The notes below the pieces were generated by a model. It made no database searches and was not told the DNA's origin. It worked only from the letters and a program-made list of their open reading frames with translations. A program made the position numbers and the translations under genes. Source: Oscillospiraceae bacterium (lineage in GTDB: Bacteria; Bacillota; Clostridia; Oscillospirales; CAG-272). Taken from it: a stretch of DNA of 53,007 nucleotides. This document shows, piece after piece, positions 32,659 to 42,100 of the stretch (its first letter is position 1; each line of letters begins with the position of its first letter). The DNA is taken from NCBI GenBank assembly GCA_015065105.1, contig SVQZ01000016.1:1-53007 (forward strand). Reading direction: 5' to 3'.

Positions 32659-34785
32659 ATGACCGATATTTTCATTAAATTATTGAATATGAGCATTACC
32701 GCCTCCTGGATAGCATTAGCGGTAATAATATTACGTCTTTTTCTTAAAAAGGCACCCAAATGGATAAACTGCCTTCTCTGGGGAATGGTAGCAATAAGAC
32801 TTCTTTTACCCTTTTCGGTAAAAAGTGTACTGAGCCTTATACCGAGCACACAAACTCTTCCAAAGGATATAGTTTATGCAAAGGAGCCTATGATCCAAAG
32901 CGGTGTCCCCGTTCTTAATTCAACGATAAATCCCGTGCTTTCCTCGAGCATGGCGGCTACTCCCGAATACAGTGCCAATCCCATGCAGATAGCGATGGCG
33001 ATAGCCTCTCAGGTATGGCTTGCAGGAGTTATCATAATGCTTTTATACGCGGTAATAAGCTATCTCGGAATATATTTTAAAATAAGAGAATCTCTTAAAA
33101 CCGATACGGGTATCTATTTGTGCGACAGAGTGTCGTCACCTTTTATCTTCGGTATGATAAAGCCGAGGATCATAATTCCCTCATCCATGAATGAAGCCGA
33201 TATAAAATATGTAACGGCACACGAAAGGGCGCATATAAAACGCTTTGACCATATATGGAAGCCGTTGGGCTTTACGCTTCTGTGCATATATTGGTTCAAT
33301 CCCGTTCTCTGGACTGCATATATACTCTTGTGCCGCGATATAGAGCTTGCCTGTGATGAAAGGGTAATACGGGATATGGACGAGCTGTCAAAGAAGGCTT
33401 ATTCAAATGCGCTGATAAACTGCAGCAGCCGCCAAAGGCTTGTCAGCGCCTGTCCCGTTGCCTTCGGAGAGGTGGGTGTAAAGAGCAGGATCAAGTCTGT
33501 TTTGAATTACAAAAAGCCTGCCTTCTGGATAATAATCACAGCGCTTGTATTGTGTGTTGCGGCGGGAGTGTTCTTTTTGACAGACCCGAAGGATAAAAAA
33601 GAGAAGCCCGCAGAGAATTATTTTGAGGGCGTTGTGTTCAGCGCATATGATGATTCGGTTCTGGTAAAGGTTGACGAGGCCTACAGAAAAACTTTGGGCG
33701 ACAAGGTGTTTTTCTCGACCGAGAATAAGGATTTTCCCTATTTGAAGGAGGATGACAGAATAGCAGTTGAATATGACGGCAAGATTCAGGAAACGTATCC
33801 CGTCACACTTCCCGGTGTAATATCGGTGACCCTGTTAAACGAAGAGACTCTTTCGATATATCCCGAAAATGCAAATATATACGTTTATCACGATTCCCCC
33901 GACCCTATGGAGCCTACTCTCAGACTTTCGAATATCGACAAACGCTTCAGCTTCAGCTACAGTATCTACAGCAGCTTTATCGCCATAGGCGAATATGAGA
34001 TAAAGAGAGACGTTTTGTATCTGCGCTGTGACGGAAGCGACACCGAGTACCGCTTTAATATAGAGGACGGTGCCTACGTATTTGACGAAAAGAATTCTTC
34101 TCCCGTTCCGAAGTATAAGTATTGGTCTGAAGGGGAAGAGGAGGCCTGTGTTCCCGATAAGGCAAGATTCGTTTTTGACAGACACGATACTCCCGGCGAA
34201 TTCGTTTATGCCGATTACGATATCGATAATGACGGAAAAGAGGAAAGGCTCTCGCTGAGCTATGGCCCCACATACGGTATATTTACCTTTTATCTGAGTA
34301 TATTTGAAGACGGAAAAGAGGAATACAAGGATCTTTACAGCTATCATCACGGTGATTTTTCCTTTGAGGAAAGGGAAGACACAGGGCTATATATAAAGGT
34401 TAAGACAACGGAAGGTAAAATATATGAGCTTGATATAGTATTGGAAAACGGTCATGCCTGTCTATATGACAGAGGAGTAAATATCGGATATCTGTACGGA
34501 CAGAGCGCGAATGAGTTTTCCTATTCCAAGGAGATAAGGGAATATGACGGAAGGGTTGAAGTAAAAAACATCGACTACCACAGTACTCAGCCGCATATAG
34601 CCGATGCCGCAGAGGCAATTGTTGAAGCAGCAAAATACGCAACCGTGAATTATGATACGGTAACGGTTGCCTATGATAAATTTGAGGACGTATGGAAGGT
34701 AGATTATTCCGAAAAGGACAGCCCGGACAGCGGGCAGATCATTTACGTCAGCTCTGACAGAGCAACGGTAACAATGCTATACTGA
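32659..34785 (+). CDS. BlaR1/MecR1-like M56 metallopeptidase with novel sensor region
   Basis: A 708-residue sensor protease. The first ~310 residues are membrane-spanning with the M56 zinc motif TAHERAHIKR (HExxH) and downstream ELACDE, ending in the last membrane helix (AFWIIITALVLCVAAGVFFL). The remaining ~395 extracellular residues are not the penicillin-binding domain of BlaR1: no SxxK/SxN/KTG set is seen. Instead there is a small beta-rich segment (FEGVVFSAYDDSVLVKV) and a region with DYDIDNDGKEERLSL, which resembles calcium-loop/FG-GAP-like turns. It probably senses a different envelope signal and cleaves the upstream repressor (inference). Confidence 0.88.
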   Translation: MTDIFIKLLNMSITASWIALAVIILRLFLKKAPKWINCLLWGMVAIRLLLPFSVKSVLSLIPSTQTLPKDIVYAKEPMIQSGVPVLNSTINPVLSSSMAATPEYSANPMQIAMAIASQVWLAGVIIMLLYAVISYLGIYFKIRESLKTDTGIYLCDRVSSPFIFGMIKPRIIIPSSMNEADIKYVTAHERAHIKRFDHIWKPLGFTLLCIYWFNPVLWTAYILLCRDIELACDERVIRDMDELSKKAYSNALINCSSRQRLVSACPVAFGEVGVKSRIKSVLNYKKPAFWIIITALVLCVAAGVFFLTDPKDKKEKPAENYFEGVVFSAYDDSVLVKVDEAYRKTLGDKVFFSTENKDFPYLKEDDRIAVEYDGKIQETYPVTLPGVISVTLLNEETLSIYPENANIYVYHDSPDPMEPTLRLSNIDKRFSFSYSIYSSFIAIGEYEIKRDVLYLRCDGSDTEYRFNIEDGAYVFDEKNSSPVPKYKYWSEGEEEACVPDKARFVFDRHDTPGEFVYADYDIDNDGKEERLSLSYGPTYGIFTFYLSIFEDGKEEYKDLYSYHHGDFSFEEREDTGLYIKVKTTEGKIYELDIVLENGHACLYDRGVNIGYLYGQSANEFSYSKEIREYDGRVEVKNIDYHSTQPHIADAAEAIVEAAKYATVNYDTVTVAYDKFEDVWKVDYSEKDSPDSGQIIYVSSDRATVTMLY

Positions 34786-34794
34786 GAATGATTC

Positions 34795-34842
34795 AAAAAT
34801 CCCGTAATTTATGCCCGAAAGCATAAGTTTCGGGATTTTTTC
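34795..34842 (+). terminator. Intrinsic terminator of the BlaI-M56 operon
   Basis: AAAAATCCCG/CGGGATTTTT outer stem with an inner TTATGC/GCATAA hairpin and T-run. Confidence 0.85.
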
Positions 34843-34853
34843 GTTTTTTGTAT

Positions 34854-34882
34854 TTGACAAGGAGGGATTTTTGTGTTAAACT
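34854..34882 (+). promoter_or_regulatory. Promoter of the plsC-gltS-kinase operon
   Basis: TTGACA 34854-34859, 17-base spacer, TAAACT 34877-34882, ~30 bases before the plsC start. Confidence 0.5.
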
Positions 34883-34912
34883 TATTTAGATTAAGATGGA
34901 AAAGGTGTAACC

Positions 34913-36049
34913 ATGAGTAAAAAGCATAGGTTTATTTGGAGTTTTTTGCGTCCCCCCGTTGGTCTTGTTATGCGTGTATTCTTCGGATACAGATACAAGC
35001 TTGCAAAAAACTTACCCGAAAACTACATAGTTCTTTCAAACCACACCACCGATTTTGACCCGGTGCTTGTGGGTCTTGCCTTTAAAAAGCAGATGTACCT
35101 TGTGGCAAGCGAGCATATTACCCGCTGGGGCTTCCCTTATAAGCTTTTGAAATATGCTTTTGAGCCCATTATCAGATATAAGGCTACCGTTGCCACCTCA
35201 ACGGTGCTCGATATACTCCGTAAGGTACGCAAGGGTGAACGCGTTTGTATGTTCGCGGAGGGAGTAAAGAGCTGGGATGGTGTTACCTGTCCTATGTTTC
35301 CCGCAACGGCCCAGATGATCAAAAAATCCGGTTGTGCGCTTGTGACCTTCAAGCTTAAGGGCGGTTATTTCGTAAGTCCTGCCTGGGGTAAGGGTCTGCG
35401 CCGCGGAAAATGGCACGGCGGGGTCGAAAATGTCTATACAAAGGAACAGCTTGCAGAAATGTCATATGATGAGATAGAGGCTGTGATAACAAAGGATCTT
35501 TATGAGGATGCCTATCAAACCCAGCTTGCCGAAATGAACAGATATAAGGGCAAGAGCCTTGCAAGCGGTCTGGAGAATATTCTCTGGGCTTGTCCTGAAT
35601 GCAAAAGCGCGGATAAGCTTGTAACAAAGGGAAATAAGATCATATGTACCCAATGTAAAAAAGAAATAGAGTATGATAAATACGCTATGCTGTCAGGCTG
35701 TGATTTCAAAACGGTTTACGAGTATTCCGAATGGCAGAGATCTCTTATAGAAGAATATATTGAAAAGGGCAAGGATATAACTTGCGAAAATATCAGATGC
35801 CAAACCATAACAAAGGAAAGCTCCGAATTGCTTTTCGAGGGCAAGCTTGTCTTCTCCGGTGATTCTGTAAGCTTTGGAGATAACTCCTTTGAATGGGGTA
35901 CTTTGACCGATCTTGCAATACACGGAAAACACGCGTTGGTATTTGAAGCAAATAAAAAGTATTACGAGCTTATCTTCCCCGAAGGAATAAGTGCGTATAA
36001 GTTTTTAATATATTACAAAGAAGCCGTAAAGCGAAAGGAGAGGGTGTAA
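34913..36049 (+). CDS. plsC: PlsC-type acyltransferase with zinc ribbon and C-terminal domain
   Basis: A 378-residue protein. Residues ~1-210 are a 1-acylglycerol-3-phosphate acyltransferase domain: catalytic NHTTDFDPVLVG (HX4D), the FAEGVKSWDG substrate motif, and a closing KGGYFVSPAWG. Residues ~225-250 form a zinc ribbon (ACPEC...ICTQC), followed by a ~120-residue beta-rich end. Such a tail is unusual: most PlsC proteins are 200-260 residues and end after the acyltransferase domain. It would acylate lysophosphatidate at the membrane in phospholipid synthesis. The gltS-like gene follows after 3 bp. Confidence 0.85.
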   Translation: MSKKHRFIWSFLRPPVGLVMRVFFGYRYKLAKNLPENYIVLSNHTTDFDPVLVGLAFKKQMYLVASEHITRWGFPYKLLKYAFEPIIRYKATVATSTVLDILRKVRKGERVCMFAEGVKSWDGVTCPMFPATAQMIKKSGCALVTFKLKGGYFVSPAWGKGLRRGKWHGGVENVYTKEQLAEMSYDEIEAVITKDLYEDAYQTQLAEMNRYKGKSLASGLENILWACPECKSADKLVTKGNKIICTQCKKEIEYDKYAMLSGCDFKTVYEYSEWQRSLIEEYIEKGKDITCENIRCQTITKESSELLFEGKLVFSGDSVSFGDNSFEWGTLTDLAIHGKHALVFEANKKYYELIFPEGISAYKFLIYYKEAVKRKERV

Positions 36050-36052
36050 AGC

Positions 36053-37438
36053 ATGGATTATTCGCAGTTAAATACCGGATTATGGAACGTAATAATTCAG
36101 ATAGGTGTAATAGCAGGATTTATTCTTCTTGCCAATGTTTTAAGAAAAAAGATCTCTTTTGTAAGGAATACTCTCGTTCCCACTGCGGTGTTGGCGGGAT
36201 TTATGCTTTTGGGATTGAAGTATCTTTTCCCTGAACTTATTGACGAAATATTTCTTGAAAAGTTAACTTATCATGCATTGGCACTGGGCTTTATAGCACT
36301 TAGCCTGAGAATTCCCGAAAAGCAGAATGAATCAACTCCGGGTATTGCGGCAAAAAGCGGAGCACTTATAGTAAGTACGTATCTCGTACAGGCTATCGTG
36401 GGCCTCGTAATTTCCTTGATTCTTGCATATACCTTTATGCCCGAGCTTTTCAAGGCAAGCGGTATCCTTCTTCCTATGGCATACGGACAGGGACCCGGAC
36501 AGGCGAATAACGTCGGTACTACCTATGAAGCTCTCGGAATGCAGGGCGGCAGAAGCTTTGGTCTTTCCCTTGCAGCGGCAGGTTATCTCTGTGCTTGTGT
36601 AGTAGGTGTAGTATTTCTTAATATTTACAACCGCCGCGGAAAACTTAAAAGGATCAAGGATAAGGAATTTATCTCAGGCTCGGTTACTATCGATACGTTT
36701 CAGGATAAAGACGAAATACCGATATCTGAATCTATAGATAAATTCAGTGTACAGATAGCACTCGTGGCAATGATATATTTGTTTACATTCCTTGTAACGT
36801 GGGGTCTGACTGCATTACTCGGTCTTATTTCCGAAGGAATTGCTTCCACTGTTTCAACTCTTCTTTGGGGCTTTAACTTCATTATAGGCTCTGCTCTTGC
36901 AATAGTAGTAAGAACGATAATGAAGAACCTGCGTAAGTTTAAGCTGATGAACCATCAGTATCAGAATAACTATTTGTTGAGCAGAATTTCGGGTCTTGCC
37001 TTTGACCTTATGATAGTCGCAGGTATTGCGGGTATCAGATTTGAGGATCTTTCCGGTTATTGGCTCCCATTTGCGCTTATGGCGGTTGCAGGCGGCATAG
37101 TTACCTACCTGTATCTTAAGGCAATGTGTAAAAAGCTTTATCCCGGATACGAAAATGAGGGACTTTTCTCGATGTACGGTATGCTTACGGGTACCATAAG
37201 CTCGGGCGTTCTTTTGCTTCGCGAAATAGATCCGGAAATGAAAACTCCCGCATCGGATAATCTAGTTTACGGCAGCTCATTCGGTATCATATTTGGCGCT
37301 CCCGTGCTTTTGGTTGTAAGTTTTGCGGCAAAAGGCGAATATAATGCGCTTATTTCGGTTGGTATCGTTATCGTATATCTTGCGGTGCTTTTTGCAATAA
37401 TGTTTGCAAAACGTAAAAATGAAAAGGATAAAAAATGA
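36053..37438 (+). CDS. gltS: Sodium:glutamate symporter family protein (GltS-like)
   Basis: A 461-residue membrane protein with ~10-12 helices in two inverted halves. The first-half re-entrant loop reads LPMAYGQGPGQANNVGTTYE and the second-half counterpart GMLTGTISSGVLLLREIDPE, as in GltS. It would import glutamate or a related acid with Na+. A charged ~45-residue loop lies between the halves (about 195-240). The start is coupled to plsC (3-bp gap, GGAGAGGGTG) and its stop overlaps the FGGY kinase start in an ATGA. Substrate not certain. Confidence 0.82.
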   Translation: MDYSQLNTGLWNVIIQIGVIAGFILLANVLRKKISFVRNTLVPTAVLAGFMLLGLKYLFPELIDEIFLEKLTYHALALGFIALSLRIPEKQNESTPGIAAKSGALIVSTYLVQAIVGLVISLILAYTFMPELFKASGILLPMAYGQGPGQANNVGTTYEALGMQGGRSFGLSLAAAGYLCACVVGVVFLNIYNRRGKLKRIKDKEFISGSVTIDTFQDKDEIPISESIDKFSVQIALVAMIYLFTFLVTWGLTALLGLISEGIASTVSTLLWGFNFIIGSALAIVVRTIMKNLRKFKLMNHQYQNNYLLSRISGLAFDLMIVAGIAGIRFEDLSGYWLPFALMAVAGGIVTYLYLKAMCKKLYPGYENEGLFSMYGMLTGTISSGVLLLREIDPEMKTPASDNLVYGSSFGIIFGAPVLLVVSFAAKGEYNALISVGIVIVYLAVLFAIMFAKRKNEKDKK

Positions 37439-38769
37439 AAAATATTCTGACTTTAGGAATAGATATCGGAACAACTACGCTTTCTGCGGTAGTACTGAAT
37501 ATTACAAAGGGTGAACAGTTAAAATCGTTCACCCTTGAACATAAGTCGGCAATGACTGCGCCGCTGTCCTTTGAAAGGATACAGGATGCCGATAAGATCC
37601 TTTTTCTGGCACAAAAGCTTGCAGAGGAGGCGTTTGAGCTTTATCCGGATATCCTTGCCGTAGGATTAACGGGACAGATGCACGGTATTCTGTATATCGA
37701 CGAAAATGCAGATGCCTGCAGTCCTCTCTACACCTGGCAGGACGGCAGAGGGGAAGAGGTTGCCGATGAGATAAAGAGACTCACGGGTATGACCGTGTTT
37801 TCGGGCTACGGTCTTGCGACCCATTATTATAACCTCAAGAATTCTTTGGTCCCCGCGTCCGCCAAGAGCTTTTGCAGTATTATGGACTATATTGCCATGA
37901 AGCTTGCAGACCGTAGAATCCCTCTCTGCCACCCATCGGTTGCGGCGAGCTTCGGTCTTTTTGATAATTCGAAAAATGATTTTGACGGCGGGGCTCTTGA
38001 AAAGCTCGGTATAAATAAGTGCTTTTTACCCCGCGTTATCAAGGATGACCTGCCTTTAGGTAAATACAAAAACGCATACGTTACCCCCGCTCTCGGCGAT
38101 AATCAGGCAAGTGTGTTCGGCTCTGTTGCGGATGAGGAAAGCTCTGTTCTTGTTAATTACGGAACGGGCAGTCAGGTATCTGTGATAACCGACAGAAGGT
38201 CGGCAAAGGAGCCGCTTGAGCTTCGTCCTTATATAGGCGGAAAAAATATTATCTGCGGATGTGCGCTTTGCGGAGGCTATGCCTATGAGCTGCTTGAAGG
38301 CTTTTTCAAAAGCTATGCAGAGGCGCTGGGCATCGAAGGAAATCAGTATGCGGTGATGGATGCTCTTGCAGAGGAGGAGTATTCAAAGCACCGTAAAAAC
38401 ACCGTTACCGTGAACCCTTTATTCAAGGGTACAAGACAGCAACCCGATATACGGGGAGATATAAGCGGTCTTTCGTCAGATAATTTCAGCGCAGGCAGGG
38501 TCATTCTCGGAACAATAGAGGGAATGGCTCGGGAGCTTTATGAAATGTACCGTTTGTCGGATATCGGGGGTAAAAAAACACTTGTTGTCTCGGGAAACGG
38601 CGTTCGTAAGAACAGGGTCCTTCAAAGGGTGTTGGAGGATAAATTTAATATGAAGCTCTTGCTTTTGAAGAACAACGAGGAGGCAGCTTCGGGAGCGGCC
38701 ATGTATTCCGCTCTGTCTGCAGGCGCTTCGTTGTCCGATGTAAAAAAGCTTATACGCTATCATGAATAA
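37435..38769 (+). CDS. FGGY-family carbohydrate kinase (sedoheptulokinase-like)
   Basis: A 444-residue sugar kinase of the FGGY/ASKHA fold: phosphate-1 loop GIDIGTTTLSAV, GLTGQMHGILYI and YTWQDGRG (the last two close to sedoheptulokinases), catalytic Asp in ALGDNQASVFGS, and the adenosine region VSGNGVRKN. It would phosphorylate a ketose with ATP. The match to SHPK-type enzymes is moderate, so the sugar is uncertain. It is translationally coupled to the gltS-like gene and ends the operon with a terminator. Confidence 0.85.
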   Translation: MKNILTLGIDIGTTTLSAVVLNITKGEQLKSFTLEHKSAMTAPLSFERIQDADKILFLAQKLAEEAFELYPDILAVGLTGQMHGILYIDENADACSPLYTWQDGRGEEVADEIKRLTGMTVFSGYGLATHYYNLKNSLVPASAKSFCSIMDYIAMKLADRRIPLCHPSVAASFGLFDNSKNDFDGGALEKLGINKCFLPRVIKDDLPLGKYKNAYVTPALGDNQASVFGSVADEESSVLVNYGTGSQVSVITDRRSAKEPLELRPYIGGKNIICGCALCGGYAYELLEGFFKSYAEALGIEGNQYAVMDALAEEEYSKHRKNTVTVNPLFKGTRQQPDIRGDISGLSSDNFSAGRVILGTIEGMARELYEMYRLSDIGGKKTLVVSGNGVRKNRVLQRVLEDKFNMKLLLLKNNEEAASGAAMYSALSAGASLSDVKKLIRYHE

Positions 38770-38777
38770 AAATAAAG

Positions 38778-38814
38778 ATTCTCCTTATAATAACCAAAAA
38801 AGGAGAATTTTTTT
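38778..38814 (+). terminator. Terminator overlapping the next gene's ribosome site
   Basis: ATTCTCCTT (38778-38786)/AAGGAGAAT (38800-38808) stem followed by T7. The 3' arm AAGGAG is also the ribosome site of the small gene at 38815. Confidence 0.75.
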
Positions 38815-39054
38815 ATGGAAAGAAATAAGAAGAAGCAGGATGCCTGCGATTATTCAAAGGACGAGTTTTTAACAAATCCCGTTGCCTCGGTAAATGACGT
38901 AACGGGTTACGTTCAGCGTATTCCCGACGTTTGGGAAAGGGCGCAGAGCATTGCGGATATTTCGAACGTGCCGGTTGACAGCCTTGATAAAAAGGGTGCT
39001 GTAGGAAAAAAGCTCGTCTGTGATGATTCCGAAGTAATTGATAAGGAAAAATAA
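38815..39054 (+). CDS. Small hypothetical protein
   Basis: A 79-residue soluble, charged protein (KKKQDACDYSKDEFL, GYVQRIPDVWERAQSIAD). No motif recognised; the central part could form an amphipathic helix. Coding status is supported by an AAGGAG site nine bases from the ATG, codon use like its neighbours and a terminator directly after it. Its ribosome site is buried in the terminator hairpin of the preceding operon, so translation from read-through RNA should be weak; no separate promoter is evident. Confidence 0.6.
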   Translation: MERNKKKQDACDYSKDEFLTNPVASVNDVTGYVQRIPDVWERAQSIADISNVPVDSLDKKGAVGKKLVCDDSEVIDKEK

Positions 39055-39064
39055 GGTGAAAGAC

Positions 39065-39097
39065 TTGTGGTGTTTTTGTAAAAATACCACAATTCTT
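39065..39097 (+). terminator. Hairpin terminator after the small protein gene
   Basis: Thirteen-base arms (TTGTGGTGTTTTT paired with AAAAATACCACAA, one G-U pair) with a two-base turn and T-rich tail. Confidence 0.7.
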
Positions 39098-39198
39098 TAT
39101 ATATAATTTAAATACTTTTCTAAAAAAGGTTACAAATGAGGATTATAATTAATAGTTGAAGCGAGGCAAAATACTTAAAATATTTCAAGGAGAAAGTT

Positions 39199-42100
39199 AT
39201 GAACACCATGAAAAAAGTCCTGACGTTGTTTCTTGTAGCTTTTATGTTGTTCTCCGTATTGCCCTTAAGCGGCTTGCAGGCGGCAACAACCTATAAGGTT
39301 ACCTTGAAGTCCGGTCCTGAAGGTACCGGCTCCGATAAGGTCATCTACAAAACAGCAGGCACTAATTTGCATCTTTCATCAACCAATGCTGACATTTACA
39401 ACTATTACGGAATGGCTCCCTCCTCGGGTGGAAGCGGCTTCGGTCAGCAGCGTGTATTCATTGAATGGAACACACAGCTCGATGCTAACGGTAAGGGTGT
39501 AGGTAAGGCTTACCGTAACTATTATACCGTTGATGCTGATGTAACCCTTTACGCAGTTTGGGGCTTTGAGATTCAGTATAACGCAGACGGCGGTAAATTC
39601 CCCTCTACAGGTAACAGCATATTCTTGAAGTATGTTGTTGACTGTGACGATAATAACTATCAGAATCCTAAGACTCTCTACGGTAACTTCGATCTTCCCC
39701 AGGGATCAAACGCTCCTGTAAAGGAAGGCTGCAGAAGAGTAAAGATGTCAAGCGGTGCGGATTTCTACGGACTTCTTAATGCTGACATGAGCTTCTTTAC
39801 TACCGAGACCGCTGAGCAGAATCTTACCATTCCTCCCACAGGCGGCAAGCTTCCCTGGTCGGTATTCCATACCACCACCAGCGCTCACGGTAATACTGCA
39901 GTAGAGTTCTATGCTATCTGGGAGCCCTCTGTTACATATCATCCCAATACAGGCTCGGGTAACGCATACAGCGAGTATCTTGAATGGGACTGGGGCCCTC
40001 TCCATTATTATAACAGTTATTACGTAGATAATAACTCCTTCTCAAGATCGGGTGCATCCTTCAAGGGCTGGAATACCAAGCCCGACGGTACAGGTATCTC
40101 TGTTTCTCCCGGTTCAAACCTCGGCGGACAGCGCTCCGACTCCGATCCCATCGTTCTTTACGCACAGTGGTCTGACGGCTCATACGTTAAGCCCGCAGAA
40201 AAATATACCATGACCTTTGACGTGAACGGCGGCTTCATGATGGCAGGCTCGTCCTACCAGATCGAATACGGTCAGACCTATGGCGATGCTATGGGTATCA
40301 ACGTTCCCACTCCCATGCGTTCGGGCTATGAATTCAAGGGCTGGTACTGTGAAAAGTATAACTATTGGCTCAATCCCAATGATGTAATGAGCGTTAAGGA
40401 AGACATCACCTTCGTTGCACAGTGGGAGGCTGCGATTCCTACCTACAAGCTCACCTTCAATACCGACGGCGGAACCATGCCTGCAGGTTATAAGAGCTCC
40501 TATACCTTCCAGGAGGGTCAGAGCTTCAATACAATTATCGGCGGATTCCCCGTACCCGAAAAGACAGGCTATTTCTTCAAGGGCTGGAAGCTTGATTCAA
40601 CAAGCGCTCTTGCTGTATGGACCGATTCCTTCGGCAGCCAGACATATACCTACGGTACGGATATAACACTTATAGCGGTTTGGGAAAAGGATCCTAACTA
40701 TATTCCTCCTCCCGAGCCCCGTAACGTAACCTTTATAGTAAACGGCGGTACAATGCCCGAGGGCTTTGTTACTACGTATGTGGTAATGGATGATCAGAAG
40801 CTCGCTGAAGCCATCGGCGGATTCCCCGTACCCACAAGAACAGGCTTTATCTTTAACGGCTGGAAGCTTCAGCAGGATTCCTCTGTAGTATGGACAGATT
40901 CCTTCGGTGACTCTGCTCTTACCTACGGAACCGATATCAATCTTATCGCTCTTTGGACAAAGGATCCCAACTACGTTCCTCCGCCCGAACCCCGTAACGT
41001 TACCTTTAACGTAAACGGCGGTACAATGCCCGCAGGCTTCAATACTACCTATGTGGTAATGGATAACCAGAAGCTCGCTGAAGGCATCGGCGGATTCCCC
41101 GTACCTACCAGAACAGGCTATCTCTTCGACGGCTGGCAGCTTTCTCTTGACAACTCGGTGGTATGGACAAATTCCTTCGGTGATGATATCTATACCTACG
41201 GTAAGGATGCTACACTTACAGCGCTCTGGTCAAAGGATCCCAACTACGTTCCTCCCTCTACACCTTTCACCGTAACCTTTAATTCAAACGGCGGTGTAAT
41301 AGCAGGTACCCAGAGCTTCAGTATCTACGTAGGTCAGACCTACAAGGCTGTTATCACTCTCCCCAAGGTAGTGCGCGACGGCTATAAGTTCGTTGGCTGG
41401 CGTTGCTCCGGCACGGATTACATTCTTGATCTCAATGATATCTTCACCTATGAGACCAATGTTACCTTCAAGGCACAGTGGGAAGAGGTTGATCCCAACA
41501 GTACCTTTATTATGACTCTTGATCCTAACGGCGGTACAATGCCTGAAGGATATAAGACACAGTATTCCTTCAGACTTAACGAGAAATTCGTTGACGTTAT
41601 CGGAGGCTTCCCCGAACCCACTAAGCCCGGTGCTACCTTCAACGGCTGGATGCGTGAGGACTGGCCCTATGACCATCATTGGACAGAATCTTTCGGTTCA
41701 CAGCCCTATACCTTCGGTCATGACGTAACTCTCGTTGCACAGTGGATCGAAAACTGCAGCCACAGCTACTATCAGTCAGGCTACGTTGCGGCATCCTGCG
41801 ACGTTGACGGTTATACCGCATATACCTGCTCCAAGTGCGGCGCAGTAAAGACAGACGTTATCCCCGCAACAGGACATAATTACAACAGCGGTGTTATTAC
41901 CAAGCAGCCTACTTGTACTGTAAAGGGTGTAAGAACCTATACTTGTTCAAATAATTCGGCACATACATATACAGTTTCCATCGATGCTCTCGGACATCAG
42001 TACACAGAAGCTATCAAGGTAAACAACCTTGTACCTACCTGTGAAAATGACGGCGGCTACGATATGGCAGTATTCTGCGGCAGATGTAATGCAGAGCTTT

